Below, in pieces: positions 33,293-43,342 of a DNA stretch of 64,000 bases (its first letter is position 1; each line of letters opens with the position of its first letter). The position numbers and the translations under genes are program-made. This DNA is from an uncultured Lachnospiraceae bacterium (GTDB lineage Bacteria; Bacillota; Clostridia; Lachnospirales; Lachnospiraceae): NCBI GenBank assembly GCA_910579395.1, contig CAJTUC010000007.1, positions 52,915 to 116,914 of the forward strand, read 5' to 3'. A model generated the notes under the pieces. It saw only the letters and a program-made list of their open reading frames with translations, was not told the DNA's origin and ran no database searches.

Positions 33293-35868
33293 TCGTTCTC
33301 TCCCTCATTATTCTTGTTCCCTAAATACTTGTTCAATATGCGCATACATTCTTTTACATCGATTGGCTTTGCAATATGAGCAACCATACCGCATTCCAGG
33401 CAGCGTTGTGCATCATCAGAAAAAGCGTCCGCCGTCATCGCAATGATGGGCAGGTCTTTATCCTCCCGTTCCAGCGCCTTGATTGCTCTTGTCGCATCGT
33501 AACCATCCATGACGGGCATCCGGATATCCATCAGAACCGCATCATAATACCCGATTTCGGAGTTTTCGAACATCTCAAGACATTCTCTTCCATTGACAGC
33601 CCTGTGCAGTTCTACTCCCGTTATGGAAAGAATCTCACTTGCTACTTCCCAGTTCAGGTCGATATCCTCTGCCAGAAGAATCCGTTTTCCGGTAAGATCC
33701 GCTTCCAGCATGGTATCCTGTTCCTGGCTGCTGTCATAAGTATCCATATACTGTTTCAGACGATGGTATAAGGTGGACTTGAACAGCGGTTTGGAAATAA
33801 AGCCTTCTATCATGGATTCATCTACCGCATCCTCCATATCGCTCCAGTCATAAGCCGAAATCAGGAAAATCGGAATATCCAGTCCGACTCTTTTCCGAAT
33901 CTCCCGTATCGTCTCGACACCATCCATACCCGGCATTTTCCAGTCTATCAGGACAAACTTATAATCGTCATTCCGTTTATGCCGTTCTTCGATCATCTCG
34001 ACTGCCTTCATACCATTCTGCGTCCATTCGGCATGGGCACCGAGTTCTTCCAGATTATCCACGGCGCTTTCACACAGATCACGATTATCATCCACGACCA
34101 GAATATTCCATGGTGGCAGCTTCATTCCATCGATATCGGCATCCGACTTCTGCAGATTCAGGATAACATGGAACGTACTTCCTTTTCCCTGCTCGCTTTG
34201 AAGCTCAATTGTTCCGCCCATCAGGTCCACGATCTTTTTAGCGATGGATGTCCCAAGACCGCTTCCTGTAATGGAGCGCACCTGTTCCGTCTCTTCCCGA
34301 GCAAAAGTATCCCATATCTTCGCCTGGAATTCCGGTGACATACCGATTCCCGTATCCTTTACAAGGAAATGTGTCTGTATCATATCGACATTACTCTCTC
34401 CGTCCAGCTGCACCTGATACATGTATACATCGACCCGTCCGCCTTCCGGTGTAAATTTTATTGCATTGGAAAGCAGATTGAGCAGCACCTGATTCAACCG
34501 CACATTATCACAGATAACATCTTCTGAAAGAATATTCCGGATAAATATGTCGAAAACCTGATTTTTCGCGCTCACCTGCGGCTGAATGATATTGACAAGA
34601 TCATCCATTTGTTCGCGCAGGGATACCGGTATCATATTTAACACCATCTTGCCGCTGTCTATTTTGGACATATCCAGTACATCGTTGATCAGACCGAGCA
34701 AATGCTTACTGGAAAGACTGATCTTCCGCAGGCAGTCATCCACTCTTTCCTTATCATTGATATTCTTCTGCGCGATTCCTGTCATACCGATAATAGCATT
34801 CATCGGTGTCCGAATATCATGGCTCATGCTGGCAAGGAAATCGCTTTTGGCCATATTCGCGTGAACTGCTTCCTGCCTTGCCTTCGTCAGATCATCAATA
34901 TGCCTGACCGACAGCCGGTAATAAAGCAGAAAGATAATCGCCATCGCAACAAAAATGACCAGAACGGAACCCAATGTGACCCATACTCTGACCGCCGCCA
35001 GATCAGAAATCGATTTCGTCATAAAATCAAGCGGCATGACACAGATCAGATACCAGTTGGAATTCCCGGGAAGTTTGGAACAATGTATCTGCAGCCCTTC
35101 TCCATCTATCATCGCACTCGCAAAATAGACTTCATCATGCTGCATTGCGTCAGAGAGTTCCTGCACATAATCGGCTGCATCCTTTCCCTCAAACGGCGCA
35201 TAAGTCTCCATAATACGCTCAAAATAGTTCTCTCTGTATGCGCCTTTATTTCGGATGACAAACTTCCCGCTAATATCGATAATATGATAGTATACATCGG
35301 AATCTTCCTCTGCCAGGAAAAGCGCATCATTCAGGTAGTCTATAGGTAAACCTGCAAGCAGAGCAACGCTCTTCCCGCCATCTTTCATCGGATATTCTGC
35401 CTTTACACCCAGCAACAGGATTCTATCGCCGTTCTCCGTCTCGGCTTCCGCTATAATACTGCCGTCCGAGAGCAGATGACTGACCATATACTGATCATCT
35501 AACAGGTTCAGTTCATCACCATAGATAACTTCCGTATTCTCTTCTCCCGCATAAAGAGCCAAATAATTGAAATCACGAACCTGTGCACTCGTCTCAAGTT
35601 CTTCCAGCAGTTCCTTTCCATAGACTACGTTTTCCGGCGGAGTACGCCTGATAATCCCGTCTACCTGCGCCAGTCGAAGATCAATGATAGACTGAAACTT
35701 CTGCTGTACCTGAAGGCTCATTTCAGACATATAGGTATGGCTGATCTCCGTAACCGATTCTTCCGTTTTCACCGACATAAATAAGGTCAGTGCAATAAAA
35801 ACTCCGATACTGACAATTACGACGCTGATAATACTGCCTCTGAAAAAATTAATTGTCTTTTTATCCAT
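33289..35868 (-). CDS. Hybrid histidine kinase, dCACHE-HisKA-HATPase-REC-REC
   Basis: An 859-residue membrane kinase. TM1 (about 12-32), an extracellular dCACHE-like sensor (about 35-285) and TM2 (about 290-315) are followed by HisKA with the phospho-His in MSHDIRTPMNA (about 350), HATPase_c with N-box LLNLLSNAIKFT and G-box DTGIGMS, then two receivers: VLIDWKMPGMDG (first) and VLMDIRMPVMDG (second), each with a phosphorylatable Asp. The Hpt protein encoded just upstream could receive phosphate. Start: GGAG 6-7 nt upstream. ATGA overlap leads into the lipoprotein gene. Confidence 0.93.
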   Translation of the reverse strand: MDKKTINFFRGSIISVVIVSIGVFIALTLFMSVKTEESVTEISHTYMSEMSLQVQQKFQSIIDLRLAQVDGIIRRTPPENVVYGKELLEELETSAQVRDFNYLALYAGEENTEVIYGDELNLLDDQYMVSHLLSDGSIIAEAETENGDRILLLGVKAEYPMKDGGKSVALLAGLPIDYLNDALFLAEEDSDVYYHIIDISGKFVIRNKGAYRENYFERIMETYAPFEGKDAADYVQELSDAMQHDEVYFASAMIDGEGLQIHCSKLPGNSNWYLICVMPLDFMTKSISDLAAVRVWVTLGSVLVIFVAMAIIFLLYYRLSVRHIDDLTKARQEAVHANMAKSDFLASMSHDIRTPMNAIIGMTGIAQKNINDKERVDDCLRKISLSSKHLLGLINDVLDMSKIDSGKMVLNMIPVSLREQMDDLVNIIQPQVSAKNQVFDIFIRNILSEDVICDNVRLNQVLLNLLSNAIKFTPEGGRVDVYMYQVQLDGESNVDMIQTHFLVKDTGIGMSPEFQAKIWDTFAREETEQVRSITGSGLGTSIAKKIVDLMGGTIELQSEQGKGSTFHVILNLQKSDADIDGMKLPPWNILVVDDNRDLCESAVDNLEELGAHAEWTQNGMKAVEMIEERHKRNDDYKFVLIDWKMPGMDGVETIREIRKRVGLDIPIFLISAYDWSDMEDAVDESMIEGFISKPLFKSTLYHRLKQYMDTYDSSQEQDTMLEADLTGKRILLAEDIDLNWEVASEILSITGVELHRAVNGRECLEMFENSEIGYYDAVLMDIRMPVMDGYDATRAIKALEREDKDLPIIAMTADAFSDDAQRCLECGMVAHIAKPIDVKECMRILNKYLGNKNNEGENE

Positions 35869-35898
35869 CTTACTTCTCCATTCAATCAGAAACTACTC

Positions 35899-36258
35899 TT
35901 ATCCATTCTCGCTGTGTTTCGCAATACATGCAATAATCTCTTCCTGTATGGGCAGAACCTGCTCCAAAATCGGTCTTGCCTCCTCCGGTTTTCCAGCTCT
36001 CAATAAATCAACGACCTTTGTATAAGCCTCATATACGGGCGTAATTGACAAATTTCCTGAAACGCCTTTGATCGCATGTGCTTTCTCTATCGTTTCGTTA
36101 TAGTCCGTACCGTCAAAATCTGCTCCGACATGATATGTATTAATCGATTTCGTAAAAGAACCAAGTAATTTCGTATACAATTTCTCATTTCCGTTAATAC
36201 GCTTCAGACCACCATCAACGTCTACACCCAGCCCCTTCAGTTCTTCAAACAAACTCAT
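35899..36258 (-). CDS. Free-standing histidine phosphotransfer (Hpt) protein
   Basis: A 119-residue four-helix Hpt protein with the phosphorylation site H61 in KAHAIKGVSGNLS. It probably shuttles phosphate between hybrid-kinase receivers and other response regulators of this locus. It lies 30 bp before the dCACHE hybrid kinase. The leader contains D2 repeat sequence, and a 12-codon frame (MIKKTEKGGNDV) overlaps its start (TATGA). Both suggest regulation at the leader, unproven. Confidence 0.9.
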   Translation of the reverse strand: MSLFEELKGLGVDVDGGLKRINGNEKLYTKLLGSFTKSINTYHVGADFDGTDYNETIEKAHAIKGVSGNLSITPVYEAYTKVVDLLRAGKPEEARPILEQVLPIQEEIIACIAKHSENG

Positions 36259-36316
36259 ACATCATTTCCCCCTTTTTCTGTTTTCTTTATCATATTAATA
36301 ACTATGCCTTTCCCAA

Positions 36317-36369
36317 CCTGCGATATTTACGCTGCAGGCCAAATTCGCGTGTGAAATCTAAGTTCACAC
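36317..36369 (-). repeat. Leader repeat D2 upstream of the Hpt gene
   Basis: On the minus strand the hairpin GTGTGAA/TTTCACAC is followed by GCGAATTTG, a spacer with CCTGCAGCG, and AAATATCGCAGGTT, the same order as D1. It lies between the MCP terminator and the Hpt ribosome-binding region. Confidence 0.6.
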
Positions 36370-36404
36370 TATTCATATTACTATGTTTTCTCCCAAATTA
36401 CAAG

Positions 36405-36438
36405 TTCCGGCACAGAAACTTTCATTTCTGTGCCGGAA
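36405..36438 (-). terminator. Hairpin terminator after the MCP gene
   Basis: TTCCGGCACAGAAA and TTTCTGTGCCGGAA form a perfect 14-bp stem with a 6-nt loop, 25 bp after the MCP stop. The T-run after it is short on the minus strand. It separates the chemosensory genes from the Hpt/kinase group. Confidence 0.8.
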
Positions 36439-36462
36439 TCATCACTTGTCTGTTTCTTTATA

Positions 36463-38070
36463 TTAATATTTTCCGAAGTCATCTCCAAGAGAAATGACCT
36501 GCTCATTTGCTCCCGATGAAGGTGTGAAAGAACCGCTGCTTCTAAAAGAAGAAGCGCCGCTTCCTGAACCAAGATTGTAAATAGCGAGCATCTCTCTCAT
36601 TCTGGAAGCCTGGTTGGACAGCTCTTCGCTGGCAGCCGCACACTGTTCGCTCGTAGCGGAGTTGGTCTGTACGACCTGGGATACCTGTGTGATCGCCTGC
36701 TCGATCTGTGCTACCGCTGTTGCCTGATAATTGGAAGATTCCGCAATGCCGTTGATGATCATTTCGCTGTCCTGTACGACCCTGGTAATCTCTTCCATAG
36801 CATGAGAGGTATCGTCTACAATCTTGGAACCGGAACTTACCTTCTCAATAGAGTCTTCGATCAGATCCGCTGTTTCCGCCGATGCAGCCGCACTCTTCGC
36901 CGCAAGGCTTCTTACTTCTTCAGCTACGACCGCAAAGCCTTTACCTGCTTCACCTGCTCTTGCTGCCTCAACAGCAGCATTCAGTGCAAGAATGTTGGTC
37001 TGGAATGCAATATCATCAATTGTCTTAATGATCTTGGAAATATTTTCGGACGATTTGTTGATATCCTGCATCGCCGCCATCGTATCCTGCATCTGTCTGT
37101 TGCCCTTCTGCACATCTTCAATTGCCCTTGCAACAAGGGAAGCCGCCTCATTTGCCTGTTCTGCGTTCTGTTTGGTCTTATCAGCGATTTCGTCAATGGA
37201 TGCCGTAATCTGCTGAATAGCGCTTGCCTGCTCGGTAGAGCCCTGTGCCAGCGCCTGACTTGCACTTGCTACCTGTGAAGAACTGATCGTTACCTGAGAA
37301 CCTGCCTCTGAGATATTGCCCAGCGCATTGAGGTTATCCTCTACAAGTTTCTTCAGGGAATTGCCTAATACATCCTCCGAAGAAGCCGGTTTCACGCTTA
37401 CTGTCAGATTACCGTTCGCTACTTCCTCAGCGATATTTGCCTGATATTTGATGTTGTCGATTACCTTCGTATATTCATCTACCAACTCGCCAAATTCATC
37501 ATTCGAATATTTGGTCATTTCAATATTATTGACACGTCCCAATGCGATTTCTTTTGCAGCATCGGAAAGCTGTCTTACAGAACGTGCGATTGTTTTGATC
37601 AGCGTTGTGGAAATCGTAATTGTAATGATAACGGAAACGATCAACAATCCTACGCTGATTCCGCTCGACATATTCATCGTGTTCCGCAACGTTTCGATTC
37701 TCTCATCTTTACCGGTCTCAACATACGCACTCAGCTCTTCGCCGTATTCCTCCAAAGTCGCAATCCTGCTATCTTTACCCGAATTAACGAATTCTATCAG
37801 CTTATTGAGTTCCGCTTCATCCATATTTTCCACTGTGCGCAGCTCTGCAACAATTTCCGTTGCGCTGTCCTCATTCAATGCGCTGATGGAGTCAACCAAC
37901 TGCTGCAGTCCGCTTTTAATTCCTGCTGCTCCATCTTCATTCATTGTACTGATGGTGCTTACTGCATAGTTTGTGATCCATACGCCTACCAGTACATTGA
38001 TAATTGTAAGCAGAACGGGAATTGAAAAACCCGCTATCAATTTTGTTCTTATCTTCATGTTTTTTAACAT
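36463..38070 (-). CDS. Methyl-accepting chemotaxis protein
   Basis: A 535-residue transmembrane receptor: TM1 (about 10-33), a short extracellular region of ~95 residues (small, acidic, with two similar segments around MNEDGAAG and LNEDSATE), TM2 (about 131-153), HAMP (about 155-215) and a long cytoplasmic coiled coil with the signalling tip NILALNAAVEAARAGEAGKGFAVVAEEVR (about 362-390). The small sensor domain lacks an obvious ligand fold. It is adjacent to cheW and cheA, so it is probably the dedicated receptor of this array. There is no C-terminal CheR-binding pentapeptide of the NWETF type. Confidence 0.93.
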   Translation of the reverse strand: MLKNMKIRTKLIAGFSIPVLLTIINVLVGVWITNYAVSTISTMNEDGAAGIKSGLQQLVDSISALNEDSATEIVAELRTVENMDEAELNKLIEFVNSGKDSRIATLEEYGEELSAYVETGKDERIETLRNTMNMSSGISVGLLIVSVIITITISTTLIKTIARSVRQLSDAAKEIALGRVNNIEMTKYSNDEFGELVDEYTKVIDNIKYQANIAEEVANGNLTVSVKPASSEDVLGNSLKKLVEDNLNALGNISEAGSQVTISSSQVASASQALAQGSTEQASAIQQITASIDEIADKTKQNAEQANEAASLVARAIEDVQKGNRQMQDTMAAMQDINKSSENISKIIKTIDDIAFQTNILALNAAVEAARAGEAGKGFAVVAEEVRSLAAKSAAASAETADLIEDSIEKVSSGSKIVDDTSHAMEEITRVVQDSEMIINGIAESSNYQATAVAQIEQAITQVSQVVQTNSATSEQCAAASEELSNQASRMREMLAIYNLGSGSGASSFRSSGSFTPSSGANEQVISLGDDFGKY

Positions 38071-38082
38071 CTCTTATACCTC

Positions 38083-38628
38083 TCATTCTTCACCATTATT
38101 CATTTCATTTGCCTGTTCCACAACTGATAAATCGTCATCATTTAACAACTTGTCGGGGTCTAACAGCAGTTTGACCGTGTCTCCGACTTTACCGATACCA
38201 TAAACGTATTTATTATGCGCTTTATCGGCACGTCCGACACTCGGCGGAGGCAGGATATTATCTTCTTTGATTTCAACGACTTCCGCTATCTTTTCAACGA
38301 TCAGGCCTACCATCATAGACTTGATATTAATGACGATGATACAGGTCCTGTCATTGTACTCAAACGGTTCCTGCTTGAACCGCAGACGTACATCAACGAC
38401 CGGAATGACCTTTCCTCTCAGGTTGATCAGACCTTTGATATAATCCTCTGTTTCGGGAATCGCCGTAATCGCCTGCAGCTGGATGATCTCGTTTACATAC
38501 TGGATTTCCAGTCCGAAATACTCGTTTCCGGACTTAAAAGTCATATACTTTCCCCTTTGCGTATCATGCTCATTAGAAGCGGCATTTTCTCCGTCTACCT
38601 GTCTCTTCAATTCGCTCATATTCTCCAT
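38083..38628 (-). CDS. cheW: Chemotaxis coupling protein CheW
   Basis: A 181-residue adaptor linking receptors to CheA. The CheW domain (about 27-165) begins YMTFKSGNEYFGLEI and contains LINLRGKVIPVVDVRLRF (about 67-84). The N-terminal ~25 residues are a polar extension. The AAAGG box is 12 nt before the ATG. The gene is 26 bp after cheA and 12 bp before the MCP gene. Confidence 0.93.
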   Translation of the reverse strand: MENMSELKRQVDGENAASNEHDTQRGKYMTFKSGNEYFGLEIQYVNEIIQLQAITAIPETEDYIKGLINLRGKVIPVVDVRLRFKQEPFEYNDRTCIIVINIKSMMVGLIVEKIAEVVEIKEDNILPPPSVGRADKAHNKYVYGIGKVGDTVKLLLDPDKLLNDDDLSVVEQANEMNNGEE

Positions 38629-38654
38629 GCAACATCCGTTCCTTTCTGTTTAAT

Positions 38655-40847
38655 TTATTCTATCAATCCCGGGGCATCCAATATCAAAGCAATACTTCCG
38701 TCACCGAGCTGTGTACAGCCGGATAGACCCTTGACTTTCTTAATATAGGACGGAATCGGTTTTACCACGATTTCCTGTTCGCCAATCAGCCTATCGACAA
38801 GAAGACAGACTTTCTTATCTTCCACCTCAAGAATTAACATAACCCCCTCTTCCACAGATTCTTTATATTCTTTCAGACCATACCACCGGCCAAGTCTGAG
38901 AACCGGGAAACACTCTCCGCGAATCATAATATATTCATCACCGTTCGGCTCATGAATCATCATATCTTCCTTCACGCGGACAAATTCCTTGATTGCTCCT
39001 GTCTCCATAACAAAGGAAGACTGACCGATCTCCATGACAATACCATCGATGATCGCAAGCGTCAAAGGAATCTTCAGACTCATGATCGAGCCAAATCCTT
39101 TTTTACTTTCAATCTCCAAAGAACCGCCGATTGCCTGAATATTCTGAACAACAACATCCATGCCGACACCACGGCCTGAATATTCCGTAACTACCTCGTT
39201 CGTAGAAAAACCTGGAAGCGTGATCAACTGGAATACCTCTTTATCCGAATAAGCGCTGTCCGGCTTACTCTCGTCCAGAAGTCCCTGTTTTCTTGCTTTG
39301 GCCATGATCTTATCTCTGTCAAGTCCGCTGCCGTCATCCTCCACACTGATCCATACCTTGCCGGCTTCCGTTTTCGCGGATAAAGTAACCCTTCCTTTTT
39401 CCGACTTACCGCTGTCACGGCGCTCCTCTTTGGATTCGATACCGTGGTCCACGGAGTTTCTTACGATGTGCATCAGCGGGTCTGAAATATGCTCTACGAT
39501 ATTTTTATCCACTTCCGTCTGGTCACCGACCATAACGAATTCAATATCCTTGCCAAGCTTTCTGGATACATCGAATACGATACGGTTCATCTTCTGGAAC
39601 GTATTCGTAAGCGGTACCATTCGCATGGACATGATAACATTCTGCAGATCCGTAGATATCTTGGAAAGCTGCGCAGCCGCCTTATTGAAATTATCAAGAT
39701 TCAATCCGGGCACCTTCAAATCGGAGTTCTGAAGCACAACCGATTCCGAAATAACGAGCTCCCCGATTAATTCCATCAGCTGATCCATCTTGCTTACATT
39801 TACATTGATAAAGGAAGCTTTTTCTCCTTTCGGCTTATCCTTGGCCAGTTTCTTCTGCTTTCCGGGTTCCTTGGATTTGATAACGAAATCACCGGGCGCG
39901 ATCGCAGGTTTTTCCGGTTTCTTCTCTTCCTTCTTAGCGTCGGCCTCTCCCGCCTGCGTTCTGGAATCGATTTCTTCCACGCTGGACTCCAGGTCGATTA
40001 TCGGTGCTGCCGATGCCGCCACAAGATCCTGCTCACTGAAATCAAAGCCCTGCAAGAACTCTTCAGCCTTACATTCATAAACGTCAACCTTTTCGATATC
40101 ATATCCTACACCAACGATCTTACGGATTTCTTCTTCGCTGGCCTGTGCCTGCAGCAAAATCTTGAAACCGTCTTTGATGATCGTTTCCGCAGCATCCGCG
40201 TCCGAAATGATATCCTCCGGAGAATACAGAAGATCCTCCGCAATTTCTTTTAAAGCATAAACAATCTTATAGGCATGAACGTTCGCCATTTCTGTTTCCT
40301 GGAAAAAGGAAACATAAATTTTATAAAAACGACTTGCGCTTGTTGCTACAGGTGCGATATAGAACTGTTTCGGCTCCTCGTGCTTGTTCTCCGGAACCTC
40401 CGCGCCTTTTTTCTTTTTCCCTTTTCCTCCATCACCGCCGCCTTTGATTTTTTCCAGAAATTCATCCAGTGTTGCGACGATTTCTCCGGCCTGCCCGTCT
40501 AACGGGTCTCCGTTTCGGATTTTGTCCATTTCATTCGTGATGAAATCGGCCACTTCCAGCACATGATCCACAAGTTCCAAGTGCGGAACATTTTCAGGAT
40601 GGGATTCTCTCAAGTAATAGAAAACATCCTCCAATTTGTGTGCCACAGCCGTTATCTCATCGAACATCATGATACCAGAAGAGCCTTTAATGGTATGCAT
40701 GGTTCTGAAGATTTCGTTGATACTGTCTTCATCAAAGCAATCCGCATCTTTCTGTTCAAGGACCATATCCTGCAGCTGCTCTAACAGCTGGCCGTTCTCG
40801 AACAGATACATATCCAACATACCGTCTGTACTAAATTCTTCTGCCAT
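38655..40847 (-). CDS. cheA: Chemotaxis histidine kinase CheA
   Basis: A 730-residue cytoplasmic kinase with all five parts: P1 Hpt with phospho-His H51 (FRTMHTIKGSSG), a CheY/CheB-binding P2-like domain (about 165-260), charged linkers rich in Lys/Glu, P3 dimerisation (about 345-400), P4 ATPase with N-box HIVRNSVDHGIE and G-boxes DDGSGLD and GRGVGMDVV, and a C-terminal CheW-like P5 (about 595-730). It phosphorylates the CheY and CheB encoded just upstream. Linkers are longer than in E. coli CheA. No flagellar genes accompany it in this window. Confidence 0.96.
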   Translation of the reverse strand: MAEEFSTDGMLDMYLFENGQLLEQLQDMVLEQKDADCFDEDSINEIFRTMHTIKGSSGIMMFDEITAVAHKLEDVFYYLRESHPENVPHLELVDHVLEVADFITNEMDKIRNGDPLDGQAGEIVATLDEFLEKIKGGGDGGKGKKKKGAEVPENKHEEPKQFYIAPVATSASRFYKIYVSFFQETEMANVHAYKIVYALKEIAEDLLYSPEDIISDADAAETIIKDGFKILLQAQASEEEIRKIVGVGYDIEKVDVYECKAEEFLQGFDFSEQDLVAASAAPIIDLESSVEEIDSRTQAGEADAKKEEKKPEKPAIAPGDFVIKSKEPGKQKKLAKDKPKGEKASFINVNVSKMDQLMELIGELVISESVVLQNSDLKVPGLNLDNFNKAAAQLSKISTDLQNVIMSMRMVPLTNTFQKMNRIVFDVSRKLGKDIEFVMVGDQTEVDKNIVEHISDPLMHIVRNSVDHGIESKEERRDSGKSEKGRVTLSAKTEAGKVWISVEDDGSGLDRDKIMAKARKQGLLDESKPDSAYSDKEVFQLITLPGFSTNEVVTEYSGRGVGMDVVVQNIQAIGGSLEIESKKGFGSIMSLKIPLTLAIIDGIVMEIGQSSFVMETGAIKEFVRVKEDMMIHEPNGDEYIMIRGECFPVLRLGRWYGLKEYKESVEEGVMLILEVEDKKVCLLVDRLIGEQEIVVKPIPSYIKKVKGLSGCTQLGDGSIALILDAPGLIE

Positions 40848-40887
40848 ATCGTTCTCCTTTCCTGCATATTTCGGTTAAGTTCTTTTG

Positions 40888-41280
40888 TCAGACCAAACCA
40901 AGTTTTTTTAATGCCTGCTCAAATTTCTCCTGATCTATCGGCTTACCGGAATAAATAGTACATCCCAGTTCAAACGCCATTTTTACATTGGCTTCATCGT
41001 TCAACGCCGTCGTCATGATGACTTTGACGGCCTTATCCTCCGGGATATTCCTTTCCTTCTCCAGATTCCGAATCCCTACAAGTGACTGATAGCCATCCAT
41101 AACAGGCATCATGATGTCAAGACATATCAAGTCGTAAGGTTCACCGTCTTCCAAAGCCATCATGAAGGCGTCTACCGCTTCCATACCGTCTACGGTCACA
41201 TCGCATTCACCATACTTCGACAGAAAATTTACCATAAATTTTCTTGTGACAAAATCATCTTCGGCTAATAGAATTTTCAT
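40888..41280 (-). CDS. CheY-like single-domain response regulator
   Basis: A 130-residue receiver with no output domain. Acidic D8/D9, phospho-acceptor D55 in LICLDIMMPVMDG, the Thr of VIMTTALND and the Lys of SGKPID are all present, so it should be phosphorylated by CheA. It may be a motor-binding CheY or a phosphate sink; without flagellar genes here this cannot be decided. It lies 40 bp before cheA. Confidence 0.9.
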   Translation of the reverse strand: MKILLAEDDFVTRKFMVNFLSKYGECDVTVDGMEAVDAFMMALEDGEPYDLICLDIMMPVMDGYQSLVGIRNLEKERNIPEDKAVKVIMTTALNDEANVKMAFELGCTIYSGKPIDQEKFEQALKKLGLV

Positions 41281-41292
41281 ACCCTTTCTCCT

Positions 41293-42327
41293 TTACATAT
41301 TATTTAATAACGCGTATGTTCTTCCTGCGATATCGCCCAGTTTTTCCTGATACATTACCGCACCCAGATCATAAGCGACCTTAGGCATTCCATAAACAAC
41401 ACAGGTGGACTCATCCTGCCCAATCGTTTTGGCTCCGGCCTGCCTCATGCTGAGGAGTCCCTTGCCGCCGTCACCTCCCATGCCGGTCAGTATAATACCG
41501 ACGGCATCTTTTCCCGCCGCTTTTGCGACCGATTCAAATAATACTTCAACAGACGGACAGTGGCCGTTTACTCTCGGCCCGGCTTTTACTTCCACCTGAT
41601 AAGAACCGTTGACCTTGATAAGCCGCATATGTCTGTCACCACCCGGAGCGATGAGCATATGGCCCGGAAGCACCCGGTCCCCGGTCTCCGCCTCCTTGAC
41701 CTGAATCCTGCACTGGTCATTCAGTCTCTTCGCATACATTTCCGTAAATTTAGGCGGCATATGCTGCACGCAGACAATACCCGGAATATCTGTCCTGAAA
41801 TCTTTCACAACGGAATAGATTGCTTCTGTCCCACCGGTGGAGGCGCCGATTGCCACGACCAGATTGCTTCGGTAACTGGACAGATTCTGTTCCTGTTCCT
41901 GCTGTTTTACGACCGTCTTTTTGATATTGCTGATTCGGGCAGTCGATGCTATCTTGATCTTCACTAATAATTCGTTTCTGATAAAGTCTTCCAGCTGCGC
42001 TCTGCTCGACACCGCCGGCTTTGCCACAAAATCAACAGCCCCTGCATTCATCGCATCGAATACCTTATCGCTCAGGGCGCTGATCACGACTACCGGCATT
42101 GGATACTGCGGAATCAGTTTTCGCAAAAACTCAATACCGCTCATTCGCGGAAGTTCTACATCCAATGTCATGACATCGGGTTTATGTAACAAAATAAGAT
42201 CTCTTGCCTCGAATGGATCCTTTGCGGTTGCTACGACCCTGATTGCCGGATCCTTGCTCAGATTCTGCACCAGAAGTTCCCTGAATACAATGGAATCCTC
42301 TACGATTAACACTTTAATTGGCTGCAT
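41293..42327 (-). CDS. cheB: Chemotaxis protein-glutamate methylesterase CheB
   Basis: A 344-residue enzyme that demethylates (and deamidates) receptors. The N-terminal receiver has D56 (VMTLDVELPRMSG); the C-terminal methylesterase shows the catalytic Ser in IGASTGGTEA (about 160), His in VQHMPPKFTEMYAKRL (about 190) and Asp in LTGMGGDGGKG (about 285). Between the domains is a Gln/Glu-rich linker (about 135-150). It sits 6 bp after cheR, forming the adaptation pair. Confidence 0.95.
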   Translation of the reverse strand: MQPIKVLIVEDSIVFRELLVQNLSKDPAIRVVATAKDPFEARDLILLHKPDVMTLDVELPRMSGIEFLRKLIPQYPMPVVVISALSDKVFDAMNAGAVDFVAKPAVSSRAQLEDFIRNELLVKIKIASTARISNIKKTVVKQQEQEQNLSSYRSNLVVAIGASTGGTEAIYSVVKDFRTDIPGIVCVQHMPPKFTEMYAKRLNDQCRIQVKEAETGDRVLPGHMLIAPGGDRHMRLIKVNGSYQVEVKAGPRVNGHCPSVEVLFESVAKAAGKDAVGIILTGMGGDGGKGLLSMRQAGAKTIGQDESTCVVYGMPKVAYDLGAVMYQEKLGDIAGRTYALLNNM

Positions 42328-42333
42328 AAATTT

Positions 42334-43152
42334 CTAGCCCTCCCTCTTTCTGAATATCGATGGCTGAATGATTTGGAACGGTGTGCTGTTCCTATCAATT
42401 GTCTCCGTTGTTCCAATAAAGAAGTATCCGCCTGGAACCATTGCATCATATACACGCTGCACCAGATCTCGTTTGGTATTGTCATCAAAATATATCATGA
42501 CATTACGCAAAAACACCGTATGCAGTTTCTTCTTGAAGGGAAGCGGGTCCATTAGATTGAACTGTCTGAAAATGACTTCTCGCTTCAGTTCATCCGTCAC
42601 CTGATACTGGCTTCCTCCGGCGACTGACTTGAAGAAATGCCTTTTCCACTGTTCCGGAAGGTTTTTAAGCTGCTCCGCGCTGTATATCCCTAACATTGCC
42701 TGCTGCAATACCTTTGTGGAAATATCCGTTGCCAGAATTTTTTTATCCCACTGATCTTTCTCCAGTCCAAAGAAATCCGCCAGAACCATTGCAATCATAT
42801 AAGGCTCTTCACCCGTAGATGCTGCTCCGCACCAGATGCGCAGGTCCTTGCTTGCCGCTTCCTTTGTTTTCAGCCAGGGAAGCACTTCGCTTCTAAAATA
42901 GTCAAAATGTTCAAACTCCCGCATGAAATAAGTATGATTTGTTGTCAGGAAATTCACTAATATTTTTTCCTGTGTACCGGTCTTATCCCGTTCTACTACA
43001 TCCATGAACTCATGATAATTATTCCAGCCATTCCGTTTCAGATAATTCTGAAGTCTTCCGTTTACAATGACCTTCTTCTGTCCCAGCTCTATTCCGTAGC
43101 GCTGTTTCATGAACACAGAAATTCTTTGTAGTTCCTCATCTGTCATCATCAT
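42334..43152 (-). CDS. cheR: Chemotaxis protein methyltransferase CheR
   Basis: A 272-residue SAM-dependent methyltransferase for receptor glutamates. The N-terminal helical domain (about 1-75) precedes the Rossmann-like domain with LRIWCGAASTGEEPYMIAM (SAM site, about 104-122), ILATDIST (about 140-147) and FLRNVMIYFD (about 212-221). Upstream is the second copy of the intercistronic structured element, so it is separated from the preceding HD-output regulator by 189 bp. Confidence 0.94.
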   Translation of the reverse strand: MMMTDEELQRISVFMKQRYGIELGQKKVIVNGRLQNYLKRNGWNNYHEFMDVVERDKTGTQEKILVNFLTTNHTYFMREFEHFDYFRSEVLPWLKTKEAASKDLRIWCGAASTGEEPYMIAMVLADFFGLEKDQWDKKILATDISTKVLQQAMLGIYSAEQLKNLPEQWKRHFFKSVAGGSQYQVTDELKREVIFRQFNLMDPLPFKKKLHTVFLRNVMIYFDDNTKRDLVQRVYDAMVPGGYFFIGTTETIDRNSTPFQIIQPSIFRKREG

Positions 43153-43258
43153 CTTTCCATTCCCCCGAAAAAAAGATTTAGTATAGTCTGTATGTTTGGG
43201 TCATCAGACACAAACAATTTATGAAGATATGAAGAATGGCTCGACAGAGACATTCTTC

Positions 43259-43342
43259 GGCGTGAAGAAAGTTCGCCCGCGAACCGTAAAAGTTCTTGAC
43301 GATGCGCCCATTGGCGCGAGTTTTAAAACTTCTCATCACGCT
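43259..43342 (-). ncRNA. Intercistronic branched structured element, copy 2
   Basis: On the minus strand it begins at the TAA stop of the HD-output regulator. Stems: outer GCGTGA/TCACGC, inner AGAAGTT with AACTT of AAGAACTTTTACG, hairpin GCGCC-AATG-GGCGC and hairpin GTTCGC/GCGAAC. Relative to copy 1 the paired bases change together while AGAAGTT, AAAACTC, CCAATGGG and TACG stay constant. It lies 106 nt ahead of cheR. Confidence 0.75.

Noticed and set aside
43153..43341. Known riboswitch (cyclic-di-GMP type) before cheR
   Set aside because: The sequence lacks the conserved GEMM core blocks, and the second copy lies inside an ABC exporter operon.
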